From NCBI GenBank assembly GCA_020636215.1, contig JACJYG010000008.1, positions 103,501 to 167,500 on the forward strand: 64,000 bases of DNA, in the 5' to 3' direction. Shown piece after piece: positions 36,246 to 44,634 of this stretch; position 1 is the first letter of the stretch; every line of letters starts with the position of its first letter. This DNA is from Lewinellaceae bacterium (GTDB taxonomy: Bacteria; Bacteroidota; Bacteroidia; Chitinophagales; Saprospiraceae). Position numbers and translations under genes: made by a program. Below the pieces are notes generated by a model that did no database searches, was not told where the DNA came from, and saw only the letters and a list, made by a program, of their open reading frames with translations.

Positions 36246-36479
36246 AGCTTATTAACGCTTAGTGTCATGCTAACAATTGGAGCGGCGCGAGGTTCAAGAA
36301 AGTAAGGGTAAGGTTTTCTACTCAAGGTTTGCCCCTGAGCGTATTTTTTGCGAGCTTGTGGGAGGAATAAAAGTAAATGTTTTATGGCAAGGGATGACAT
36401 TTTTAACAAAAAACCGGAAAAGGCAGCGTCCGAAAAAATCCAGAAGTGGGCCGTGTTGATCAATAAAACCGATTGAAGG

Positions 36480-37190
36480 ATGAGGCAGATAGCCATTTCC
36501 GACATTCACGGCTGCATCAAAACCTTCGAGGCTCTGTTGGATATTGTAAAGTTAACCGCGGTTGATGAGCTTTATCTATTGGGCGATTATATAGACCGGG
36601 GGGCGCATAGTAAGGAGGTTATCGACAAAATATGGGCGCTACAGGCAGCTGGCTACCAGGTTCATTGCCTGCGCGGCAATCACGAGGAACTTTTGCTTCA
36701 TGCCAGGCAGGAGCAACTCACGCCATGGCTCACCTGGCTCCATAATGGTGGAGATATGACCATGCGCAGCTTTGGCCTGGACCCGGAAGCCCCGCCGGAT
36801 TGCATCCCTTCCAAATACCTGGATTTCCTGGAACACCTCCCCTACTATTTTGAAACGGATGCTTACTTTCTCGTTCACGCCGGCCTGGATTTTCGCCTTC
36901 CCAACCCAATGGAAGGGAAAAATGCAATGCTTTGGATCCGCGACTGGTATGGTAATCTGGACAAAAGCTGGCTAAACGGGCGCATCATTGTCCACGGCCA
37001 TACCCCTTTGTTCCGGCCCATGATCCAACACCAACTGAACCATCTGGACGATTTCCCTGTCATAGATATCGACGCCGGTTGCGTGTTTGGCAATATGTAC
37101 CTCAATCATCTGTGCGCTTTTGATTTGACTAACCGGCAACTGTATTTTCAAAAAAATATCGACCACCATGGACAGGCAGAGTATTCTTGA
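36480..37190 (+). CDS. PPP-family serine/threonine-type phosphatase
   Basis: A metallophosphatase of 236 residues with the bacterial PPP motifs: DIHG (8-11), GDYIDRG (35-41) and GNHE (66-69), then VHAG and HGHT later, which bind two metal ions. Such enzymes dephosphorylate phosphoproteins or nucleotides such as Ap4A; the substrate here is not evident. The start at the ATG at 36480 gives the usual short N-terminus, MRQIAISDIHG. Its 3' end overlaps the next gene by 23 bases, so the two are translationally coupled. Confidence 0.9.
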   Translation: MRQIAISDIHGCIKTFEALLDIVKLTAVDELYLLGDYIDRGAHSKEVIDKIWALQAAGYQVHCLRGNHEELLLHARQEQLTPWLTWLHNGGDMTMRSFGLDPEAPPDCIPSKYLDFLEHLPYYFETDAYFLVHAGLDFRLPNPMEGKNAMLWIRDWYGNLDKSWLNGRIIVHGHTPLFRPMIQHQLNHLDDFPVIDIDAGCVFGNMYLNHLCAFDLTNRQLYFQKNIDHHGQAEYS

Positions 37191-37995
37191 CTTCATGCGA
37201 TCAATGGCATGGGAAGCCGGCAACATTATGACGGAACATTATAATGGCGATTACCAGATATATACCAAGCCCGACCGCTCGAAAGTGACCGATGTGGACC
37301 TGGCCATCTCCAAAATTGCACAGGAGCAGGTAGCCCGGCGTTTCCCGGATATTGGCCTGCATAGCGAAGAATCGCCCAACAAGGAAATCATAAAGGGCAA
37401 GCCCTATTTCATCATCGATGAATTGGATGGCACCAGTTATTTCATTGAGCGAAAGAAGGGCTTTTCCCATCAGTCGGCCTTCTACGACCCTTCCGAGGGT
37501 TTGGTGATCGGACTGGTATATTATCCCTGGAACGACACCTTGCTCTACGCCATTAAGGGGGAGGGCGCCTTTGTGGAACACCAGGGAGAGGGGCGGGCTC
37601 TGAAAACCATTTCCGACAAAGCTTTCCACGAACTCACCTACGCTCATCCTTCACGGTACACCGGCGAAAAGTATATGCGGCTGTTCCGGGAATTGGGGGT
37701 CGGAGACAACCGCATCATCCGGACTACCGCCAACCGCACCCTGCTCATGTCGCAGGGAAAGCTGGATGTCAATATTTTCCTTTCGCCCCACATTCCCATT
37801 TGGGATCTCGCCGGGGAAAAGGTTATTGTAGAAGAACTGGGATTTTCCCATTGCTACCTCGATGGAAGCCCGGTAGAATTTGGCCAGGAGCCACCCCGAG
37901 GCAATCGCGGCTACCTCCTATGCCGGGCCAAATGGCGGGATCATTTTCTGGAGGAAGTGCCGAGGCTGCTGCCTTCTGAATATAAGAAGTTTTGA
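37168..37995 (+). CDS. Inositol-monophosphatase-family phosphatase
   Basis: A metal-dependent sugar or nucleotide phosphatase of 275 residues. The FIG/IMPase signatures are LHSEES (metal-binding Glu), IIDELDGTSYF in place of the usual DPLDGT (one change, Pro to Glu), and the late WDLAGEKVIVEE motif. Members hydrolyse inositol phosphates, fructose bisphosphate or 3'-phosphoadenosine 5'-phosphate, and the sequence alone does not separate these. It overlaps the phosphatase gene by 23 bases, so both probably form one operon, possibly with mevalonate kinase 119 bases downstream. Confidence 0.88.
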   Translation: MDRQSILDFMRSMAWEAGNIMTEHYNGDYQIYTKPDRSKVTDVDLAISKIAQEQVARRFPDIGLHSEESPNKEIIKGKPYFIIDELDGTSYFIERKKGFSHQSAFYDPSEGLVIGLVYYPWNDTLLYAIKGEGAFVEHQGEGRALKTISDKAFHELTYAHPSRYTGEKYMRLFRELGVGDNRIIRTTANRTLLMSQGKLDVNIFLSPHIPIWDLAGEKVIVEELGFSHCYLDGSPVEFGQEPPRGNRGYLLCRAKWRDHFLEEVPRLLPSEYKKF

Positions 37996-38114
37996 GAAGA
38001 GAAAGAAAGCCTGTAATGTTTGATTGGAAAAGCGATGCCTGGCTGGCTAAAACCAGCAGGGCCGCCGTTTAATTCCTGTTTTTCTACTATCTTTCTGATC
38101 CAAATCCGCAGCCC

Positions 38115-39026
38115 ATGCAGTCCTATCACGGCAAACTCCTTCTTTTCGGCGAGCATACCATCCTTAAAGGTTCTCAAGCGTTGGCGCTGCCCCTGCCGCA
38201 CTATGAAGGCCGCTGGGCCTACACATCGGGCGCTATCCCTGCACACCTGAACCTGGAGAATTTCCTTTCCTATCTTCAGAAACTAGCCAGAAAAGAGGGG
38301 CTGCTCACCGAACTCCAGCTTGCCGCTTTTGAGCGGGAAGTGAACAAGGGTTTATTTTTCGAGTCTGATATCCCCGTGGGATACGGCGCGGGCAGTTCGG
38401 GTGCGCTCTGTGCAGCTGTTTACGAGCGCTTTGCCGTCAATCCTATTGCCAGGGAGGAGGAGAACCATTACGTACTGCTCAAGCAGCAACTGGCCCAATT
38501 GGAGGGCTTTTTTCATGGCTCCAGTTCGGGTACTGACCCGTTAATCTGTTACCTCGGCCAGGCCGTGTTGTTATTTCCGGACGGCCATGCCCATCATCGG
38601 CTAAGCCCGGCCGCTAAACGCCGGAAGGAAGGCCAGTTTTTCCTACTGGATACCGGCATCAGCCGCAAGACCGGCCCTTTGGTGGAACTGTTCCTGAAAA
38701 AATGTGGTACGGAAGCCTATGCAAGCGCTATCCGATCGGAGCTATTGCCCGCCACACAAGCCGCTATTGATAGCTACCTGGCCGCAGATAGCCGTGGCCT
38801 GCAGGCTGCAACTACCCAGATATCCACCCTGCAGTTAGCGCATTTCCGGGAAATGATCCCCAAGGAACATATTGGAGTATGGGAAAATGGGTTGAAGTCG
38901 AAGGCTTATGCTCTAAAGCTTTGTGGTGCAGGAGGTGGGGGCTTTATTCTCGGCTATACCCTGGATACAGCGGAGGCCACTGCTCAATTGGGGCCCATGG
39001 CGCCGATCTTTCTGGAAAAAATTTGA
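38115..39026 (+). CDS. GHMP-family kinase, probable mevalonate kinase
   Basis: A 303-residue small-molecule kinase. It has the GHMP motifs: GKLLLFGEHTILKG at the N-terminus, PVGYGAGSSGALCAA (the ATP-binding motif 2, about 91-105), HGSSSGTDPL and LCGAGGGGFILGYT near the C-terminus. The pattern and length resemble Bacteroidota mevalonate kinases, which phosphorylate mevalonate in isoprenoid synthesis. Neighbouring diphosphomevalonate genes are not in the window, so the exact substrate is inferred. A terminator hairpin overlaps its stop codon. Confidence 0.82.
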   Translation: MQSYHGKLLLFGEHTILKGSQALALPLPHYEGRWAYTSGAIPAHLNLENFLSYLQKLARKEGLLTELQLAAFEREVNKGLFFESDIPVGYGAGSSGALCAAVYERFAVNPIAREEENHYVLLKQQLAQLEGFFHGSSSGTDPLICYLGQAVLLFPDGHAHHRLSPAAKRRKEGQFFLLDTGISRKTGPLVELFLKKCGTEAYASAIRSELLPATQAAIDSYLAADSRGLQAATTQISTLQLAHFREMIPKEHIGVWENGLKSKAYALKLCGAGGGGFILGYTLDTAEATAQLGPMAPIFLEKI

Positions 39027-39065
39027 GGGAGCGCCTTCTGGTAAGGCAACTCCCTCTCCGTTTTT
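39025..39065 (+). terminator. Intrinsic terminator of the mevalonate kinase gene
   Basis: Two nested stems: GAGGGAG with CTCCCTC (39025-39031 with 39050-39056) and GCCTT with AAGGC inside, then CCGTTTTT. The outer stem begins inside the TGA stop codon (39024-39026). Confidence 0.8.
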
Positions 39066-39494
39066 CATACTAATCCATTTTCAAAACATATTGAGTGCGC
39101 ATTCCCAGGGGGATGAATAGAAAAAGCCCCTTAGGGCAAGGAATTAATATTTTTTGATTGCTTACAATGAAATTTTGGCAAAGGGTATTCTCGCCAATAC
39201 ACGCTTTAGCCGGGTGGGTATCACAAGGTTTCAATTTCAACCCTGTGTTAAGCCAAAGTTAAAACATTTTTCTTTATTCCATGCATTTGCATATATCAAA
39301 TTAAAAAGGATGCGGCTGACATAGAAAAACAAGTGGTTTGACCGGGTATTAGCAGCAAGTGGAAAAACGGATAGACACCTTTGAAATCGTAGATAAAAAG
39401 CATTTTGAGCAGGCTTGGGGCAGGAGAAAAACCGAAGGCTCAGCAGGTAATTGTATATTTGCAGGTAATTGCTCACCAAATCGGACACTGCCAA
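39066..39494. other. AT-rich region before the fused E1 gene
   Basis: About 430 bases with no credible gene. One -7-like box, TATATTTG (39454-39461), lies about 35-45 bases before the likely starts of the E1 gene. Confidence 0.4.
39454..39461 (+). promoter_or_regulatory. Candidate -7 box of the fused E1 gene
   Basis: TATATTTG fits TAnnTTTG exactly. It argues that translation begins after it, near 39495 or 39507, and not at the far-upstream end of the open frame (39405). No -33 TTG is seen at the normal spacing. Confidence 0.4.
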
Positions 39495-41888
39495 TTGGAA
39501 AAAGAAGTGTATACCCCATCCCCCAGGGCCTTCAGCAGCGAGGAGGTGCTCAACGATTATTTCCTCTGCGCCCTCAGCCGGGAAGTCAGTTTGCTGATCC
39601 GCCGGGAAGTGCTCACCGGCAAGGCCAAATTCGGCGTTTCCGATGACGGCAAAGAACTTTTTCAGATCGCCATGGCCAAGGTTTTCCAAAAGGGAGACTT
39701 CCGCGCTGATTATTACCGCGGCCATACGCTGGTTTTGGCTCTCGGCCTTTGTACTCCGGAAGACCTTTTCGCCCAACTCTACGCCGATGCCGATAACGAC
39801 CCCTTCTCCGGCGGCCGGCAGATGAACAACCACCACGCCACGCCGCTGATCGACGAGCAGGGCAACTGGCTCAACCACCGGGAGCATTACAACCTCTCCT
39901 CCGATATATCGACTACCGGCGGGCAAATGGCCCGCGGCATTGGGCTGGCCATGGCCTCCAAGAAATACCGGGAATCCCCCCAACTTAAGGACACCCCCTT
40001 TTCCAATAGCGGAAATGAAGTCGTGTTTTGCAATATCGGCGACGCCAGCACCTCGGAAGGGGCCTTTTGGGAAGTGGCCAACGCCGCCGGCGTACAGCAG
40101 GTCCCCCTGGTAATGACGGTCGTTGATGATGGCTACGGCATCTCCGTATCCCGCGAGCAACAAACTACCAAAGACAGCATCTCCCAGGCCATGGAAGGCC
40201 TCCGGGCCGAAGCCGATACCAACGGCATCGATATCTATCACGTCAGAGGGTGGGATTATCCGGCGCTTTGCGAGACCTACCGCCAGGGCGTGGCAACTGC
40301 CCGCCGCAGCCACCGCCCAATACTGTTCCATGTCGACGAACTGACCCAACCTCAGGGGCATTCCACTTCAGGTTCGCACGAACGCTATAAATCCAAAGAA
40401 CGATTGGAATGGGAAGCCGCTCACGATTGTAATGCAAAATTCCAGGAATGGATCCTCCACAACGGCATCGCCACCGAGGAAGAACTTCAAACCCTGGAAG
40501 CCAAAGCCCGAAAACAGGCCAAGGCTGCCCGCGACCGCGCCTGGAAGGCATTCACCCAACCGATCCTTCAAACCTGGAAAGAATTGAAGGCGCTCTTCAG
40601 TGACGTCGCCGCCCAGGCCCGGGACCAGGAGCGGGTGCAAACAATACAGCACGAGTTCAAATCGCTGCTCAACCCGGTGCGGTCGGATATCGTGCGCTGC
40701 ATCCGGAGGTTGCTGTTCGCCACCCGCGGTGAAGACATGGCTGCCCGCCGCCAACTGGAATCCTTTCTAAAGCAGGTGGACGATACCATGCACCGACGCT
40801 ATCGCAGCCACCTGTTTAGTGAAACGCCCCGTTCCGCTCTTCGGATTCCCGTCATTTCTGCCCGATATTCGGAGAGCTCCCCCCTTGTGAATGGTTATGA
40901 AATACTCAATACCTTTTTCGATAAAGCACTGAGAAAGCAGCCCGAAATTATTGCATTTGGGGAAGACGTCGGTAAGATCGGCGATGTCAACCAGGGCTTT
41001 GCCGGGCTACAGGACAAACACGGTGCGCATCGCATATTCGACACCGGCATCCGGGAATGGACTATCGTGGGCTACGCTATCGGCATGGCCATGCGCGGCT
41101 TGCGCCCTATCGCCGAAATCCAGTACCTGGACTACCTCATCTACGCCCTTTCGCCACTTTCCGACGACCTGGCTACGCTGCGCTACCGAAGCAACAGCAT
41201 TCAGGCCGCCCCGGCTATCATTCGTACCCGGGGGCATCGGCTGGAGGGTATCTGGCACTCGGGATCCCCTATGGGCGTGCTATTGGGCGCCTTGCAGGGC
41301 ATGTACATCCTCACCCCCCGAAACATGGTGCAGGCCGCCGGCATGTATAACACCTTACTTCAATCCGACGACCCCGCCGTGCTTATCGAATGCCTCAACG
41401 GCTACCGCCTCAAGGAACGCCTACCGGACAATATCGATACTTTCACCGTACCATTAGGTATGCCCGAAGTGTTGCAGGAAGGGGCCGATGTCACTTTGCT
41501 CACCTATGGCTCCTGTGTGCGAATCGCTCAGGAAGCCATTCGCTTGTTGGAAGCGGATGGTATTTCAGTAGAACTAATCGATGTCCAGACACTGCTGCCC
41601 TTTGACCTCAAACACCGCATCGTTCAATCCCTTAAAAAGACCAACCGGATCATTTTCCTGGACGAAGACCTGCCCGGCGGGGCCTCCGCCTACATGATGC
41701 AACAGGTATTGGAGGAACAAGGCGGCTACCAATGGCTTGATTCTCCGCCCGTCACTATATGCGCCCAGCCACACCGCCCACCCTATGGCTCGGATGGCGA
41801 TTATTATTCCAAGCCTAATGCCGAAGATGTGTATGAAAAGGTTTTTCAGTTGTTGTGGGAAGCTAACCCGGGGCGGTTTGAGAGGTAG
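39495..41888 (+). CDS. Fused alpha/beta E1 of a 2-oxoacid (branched-chain type) dehydrogenase
   Basis: A thiamine-diphosphate enzyme of about 797 residues that combines both E1 chains. The alpha half (about 1-400) has YYRGHTLVLALG, then GDASTSEGAFWEVANAA and VVDDGYGIS, the ThDP-binding segment. The beta half (about 440-797) has EDVGKIGDVNQGFAG, then TPRNMVQAAGMYNTLLQ and FLDEDLPGGASA. It decarboxylates 2-oxoacids, most likely branched-chain 2-oxoisovalerate, for acyl-lipoyl transfer to an E2 encoded elsewhere. Start choice: TTG 39495 or GTG 39507, both after the candidate promoter. The frame is open to 39405. Confidence 0.9.
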   Translation: MEKEVYTPSPRAFSSEEVLNDYFLCALSREVSLLIRREVLTGKAKFGVSDDGKELFQIAMAKVFQKGDFRADYYRGHTLVLALGLCTPEDLFAQLYADADNDPFSGGRQMNNHHATPLIDEQGNWLNHREHYNLSSDISTTGGQMARGIGLAMASKKYRESPQLKDTPFSNSGNEVVFCNIGDASTSEGAFWEVANAAGVQQVPLVMTVVDDGYGISVSREQQTTKDSISQAMEGLRAEADTNGIDIYHVRGWDYPALCETYRQGVATARRSHRPILFHVDELTQPQGHSTSGSHERYKSKERLEWEAAHDCNAKFQEWILHNGIATEEELQTLEAKARKQAKAARDRAWKAFTQPILQTWKELKALFSDVAAQARDQERVQTIQHEFKSLLNPVRSDIVRCIRRLLFATRGEDMAARRQLESFLKQVDDTMHRRYRSHLFSETPRSALRIPVISARYSESSPLVNGYEILNTFFDKALRKQPEIIAFGEDVGKIGDVNQGFAGLQDKHGAHRIFDTGIREWTIVGYAIGMAMRGLRPIAEIQYLDYLIYALSPLSDDLATLRYRSNSIQAAPAIIRTRGHRLEGIWHSGSPMGVLLGALQGMYILTPRNMVQAAGMYNTLLQSDDPAVLIECLNGYRLKERLPDNIDTFTVPLGMPEVLQEGADVTLLTYGSCVRIAQEAIRLLEADGISVELIDVQTLLPFDLKHRIVQSLKKTNRIIFLDEDLPGGASAYMMQQVLEEQGGYQWLDSPPVTICAQPHRPPYGSDGDYYSKPNAEDVYEKVFQLLWEANPGRFER

Positions 41889-41919
41889 AAGTAGAGCAGG
41901 AGCAGTCCCGGCCGGACAT

Positions 41920-42273
41920 TCAGCTATTTACTAACCGGTTATTTTCATCCGGGAAGACCACACTGGGTTTAAACGATTTTGCTTCTTCGAAATCCATCCA
42001 GGCGTAGGAAATGATAATAATGATATCGCCCACCTGAGCGCGGCGGGCGGCTGCGCCGTTGAGGCAAATGACGCCAGAACCCCGTTCTCCGGGGATGACG
42101 TAGGTTTCCAGCCGTTCGCCATTATTGTTGTTGACGATCTGCACCTTTTCCCCTTCAATGAGGTTGGCCGCTTCCATGAGGCCTTCGTCAATCGTAATGC
42201 TGCCCACGTAATTCAGGTCGGCCTGCGTCACCTTTACGCGGTGTATCTTGGATTTAAACCGTTGGATCATCAT
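41920..42273 (-). CDS. panD: Aspartate 1-decarboxylase
   Basis: A 117-residue pro-enzyme that makes beta-alanine from aspartate for pantothenate and coenzyme A. The self-cleavage site Gly24-Ser25 in NYVGSITIDE creates the pyruvoyl group. Other family stretches are KIHRVKVTQADLNY at the start, then NNNNGERLETYVIPGERGSG and ICLNGAAAR. I start at the double ATG (42273 or 42270), which gives normal family length. The open frame runs further upstream but without family character. It follows panC on the same strand, 224 bases downstream. Confidence 0.95.
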   Translation of the reverse strand: MMIQRFKSKIHRVKVTQADLNYVGSITIDEGLMEAANLIEGEKVQIVNNNNGERLETYVIPGERGSGVICLNGAAARRAQVGDIIIIISYAWMDFEEAKSFKPSVVFPDENNRLVNS

Positions 42274-42497
42274 AGCGCGAAAAAAATATAATATTCTGCA
42301 ATGTTTTAGGATAAGGGCAAATTGTACCAAAGTGCTTTTACCCACCCCATACAAACAAAACAATATTATGGAAAGTTGTCCAGCTTTTTCATTTTGCAGA
42401 CAGGGCGGCCAAGTAATAGGGCTAAGAGTGTTTGCTGTTGCAGGGCGCAAAGGTAGGGCTTGGGTGGGGTTTTCCAAAATTTTGAAACGGGGTGGAT

Positions 42498-43355
42498 TTA
42501 GGAGCCGGTTTGAAGGATGAGGTTATCGATCAGGCGCACTTCCCCGGCCCATACGGCCGTACACGCTACCACCATCCTATCGGGTTGGGCCTCGTTCAGT
42601 TGTTGCAGGGTTTGGCCATTGATAATCTCGAAGTATTCCGGGCGGAATCCGGGAATAGTCAATTGCTGTAAGGCCTTTTCCTGCACTTCCGCCGGGGGGA
42701 GGCCTTGTTTGATCCAGGCGCCGGCGTCCTGCAGTGTTTTGTAAATGATAGCAGCCTGCTTGCGCTGTTCAGGGTTCAGGCGTGCGTTGCGGGAGCTCAT
42801 TGCCAAACCGTTCGCTTCCCGAACAGTAGGGGACATCACCACCTCCACCGGCAAGGCGAGCGCCTGGGCCATATGCCGAACGAGAAAACATTGTTGGTAG
42901 TCTTTCTGGCCCATATACAAGTGGGAAGGTTGCACAATATCCAGCAAACGTTTGACGACTTGCGCCACCCCCTGAAAATGGCCCGGCCGGAAGCGGCCTT
43001 CCATGCCCTCCGCCAATTGGCCGAAGTCGACCGCTACGGAGGTATCCAGCCCAGGGGGGTAAATAGCTTCAACGGTAGGCATAAAAACCGCCTGGCAACC
43101 AACCTCGTAGAGCATTTGAAGGTCTTTAGCTGGTGTGCGGGGGTATTGCTCGAGGTCGGCTTGCTGATTGAACTGAGTGGGGTTGACGAAGATGCTGCAC
43201 ACGGTGCAATGGGTGGCGGCAAGCGATTCCCTTATCAGGGAAAGATGCCCTTCGTGCAAGGCTCCCATCGTAGGAACAAATCCGATGGCGCGGTTTTTAG
43301 TCCGGAAAGGCTCCAGAAACGCCCGGAGGCCACTCACATTTTTGAAGAGATACAT
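42498..43355 (-). CDS. panC: Pantothenate synthetase
   Basis: Joins pantoate and beta-alanine with ATP in the last step of pantothenate synthesis. The 285 residues match the family. The nucleotide-binding HIGH-like motif is visible as GALHEGHLSL (His34, His37). The KMSKS-like loop is AMSSRNARLN, and FRPGHFQGVAQVV is a family stretch. With panD downstream on the same strand it covers beta-alanine formation and condensation. It is divergent from the glgA-like gene, an arrangement often seen in Bacteroidota. Confidence 0.96.
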   Translation of the reverse strand: MYLFKNVSGLRAFLEPFRTKNRAIGFVPTMGALHEGHLSLIRESLAATHCTVCSIFVNPTQFNQQADLEQYPRTPAKDLQMLYEVGCQAVFMPTVEAIYPPGLDTSVAVDFGQLAEGMEGRFRPGHFQGVAQVVKRLLDIVQPSHLYMGQKDYQQCFLVRHMAQALALPVEVVMSPTVREANGLAMSSRNARLNPEQRKQAAIIYKTLQDAGAWIKQGLPPAEVQEKALQQLTIPGFRPEYFEIINGQTLQQLNEAQPDRMVVACTAVWAGEVRLIDNLILQTGS

Positions 43356-43456
43356 CTCGAATTGGCACGTTTTGCAAAACTGTATACGAATATAGGCGTT
43401 TTTGTTAACAGAGTATTAAGTTGGGCATAGATACAGGAAAATCAATGATTTTTTGC

Positions 43457-43464
43457 TAAATTTG
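43457..43464 (+). promoter_or_regulatory. Candidate -7 box of the glgA-like gene
   Basis: TAAATTTG fits TAnnTTTG exactly, about 60 bases before the start codon. No TTG is seen at the usual -33 spacing. Confidence 0.45.
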
Positions 43465-43523
43465 CATTCTTATATGCTCCATCCTGTGGAGTTGAAAGTT
43501 GTTCCTTTAAATACTTATGGTCT

Positions 43524-44357
43524 ATGAGTAAAAAGAAAGTGCTGATCGTAACGCAGGAAATGCATCCTTATACTTCGCTCTCCGAAATAGCCAAAATAGC
43601 AAGAAAGCTTCCCCAACATATCCAGGAAAGTGGCATGGAAATACGGGTTTTGATGCCCCGTTTCGGTACTATTAACGAACGCAGGCACCGCCTGCACGAA
43701 GTAGTGCGCCTTTCCGGTATGAACATTATTGTCGATGATGATGATTACCCGCTGATCATCAAAGTTGCTTCTTTACCGGAAGCCCGTATGCAGGTCTATT
43801 TTCTGGATAATGAAGACTTCTTCAAGCGCAAGCAGATTTTCAAGGATGAGGAAGGCGAACCATTTGACGACAACCCCGACCGCATGGTCTTTTTCTGCAA
43901 AGGGGTGATTGAAACTGTTAAAAAGTTTGGCTGGCCTCCTGATATTATCCACTGTCATGGATGGATGACGAGCCTTATTCCTCTGTATTTGAAAACGGCC
44001 TACAAGAGTGAGCCACTCTTCCAGCACGCTAAGGTGGTCTACTCCGTCTATGACAACAACCCCATGGAAAAAGCCTTCAATGACCAGTTCATTGCCAAGG
44101 CGTCCATCAATAACCTGACGAAAGAGGACCTCGACGCTTATCAGAATGGCGCCGGTGTCACCTTGCACAAGGGCGCCATCACTTACGCGGATGCCGTCGT
44201 GCTGGGCAGTGAAGCCGTGGGCGAATCCGTTAAGAAATTCCTGGCGGCAGCCGACAAGCCCGTGCTGGAGTACCAGAGTGACGAGGAAGAAAACCTCGAC
44301 CAATATCTCGAGTTTTACAATATGCTTTCCGCAGAGGAAGTTGAAGAGGGAAAATAA
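43524..44357 (+). CDS. Glycogen/starch synthase N-terminal domain protein
   Basis: A 277-residue protein matching only the N-terminal half of GT5 glycogen synthases: VLIVTQEMHPYTSLSEIAKIARKLPQ for the sugar-nucleotide side, then DIIHCHGWMTSLIPLYLKT and ADAVVLGSEAVGES. The usual C-terminal nucleotide-binding half (about 200 residues) is absent, and the protein ends in an acidic tail. This short form is common and conserved in Bacteroidota. It may have a non-glycogen role or a separate partner, and catalytic activity is uncertain. It is divergent from panC-panD and followed by hairpins, then the DUF4270 gene. Confidence 0.85.
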   Translation: MSKKKVLIVTQEMHPYTSLSEIAKIARKLPQHIQESGMEIRVLMPRFGTINERRHRLHEVVRLSGMNIIVDDDDYPLIIKVASLPEARMQVYFLDNEDFFKRKQIFKDEEGEPFDDNPDRMVFFCKGVIETVKKFGWPPDIIHCHGWMTSLIPLYLKTAYKSEPLFQHAKVVYSVYDNNPMEKAFNDQFIAKASINNLTKEDLDAYQNGAGVTLHKGAITYADAVVLGSEAVGESVKKFLAAADKPVLEYQSDEEENLDQYLEFYNMLSAEEVEEGK

Positions 44358-44375
44358 ATAGTCAATTCTGATCAG

Positions 44376-44483
44376 CAGGCTGCGCTAGCCGCACCTGTTC
44401 ATCACTCAACCCACCGGCAGCAAAAGATTGCTGCTGGCCAATGCCCCGGCCCGCTGGCTAAACACCCCCCAATAGCGGGCCGG
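44376..44483. repeat. Cluster of three hairpins between the glgA-like and DUF4270 genes
   Basis: Three stems in a row: CAGG..GCG/CGC..CCTG near 44376-44397, CCGGCAGCAA with TTGCTGCTGG (44414-44423 with 44428-44437, one G-T pair), and a perfect 10-bp stem CCGGCCCGCT/AGCGGGCCGG (44446-44455 with 44474-44483). No clear U-run follows, so they may terminate or stabilise the upstream transcript. Confidence 0.6.
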
Positions 44484-44634
44484 AGCACTTTCCCTACCCA
44501 TTGGTTTGAAAAATGCAACGCACCAGCGCCCAATAATCGCTCGTGTGACGCTTTGTATTTTATTTTTTCCGGACGGACTTTCCTCTGGGAAACCGCCCCA
44601 GGATGTACTATTATTGCGGGGTTTTACTCAACTA

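Noticed and set aside
39121..39145. GCCCC/GGGC stem before the fused E1 gene
   Set aside because: It is short and imperfect and lacks a T-run; too weak to call a terminator or riboswitch.
39237..40361. 374-codon - strand frame over the E1 gene
   Set aside because: It is the complement of the well-conserved alpha half of E1 and has no domain of its own.
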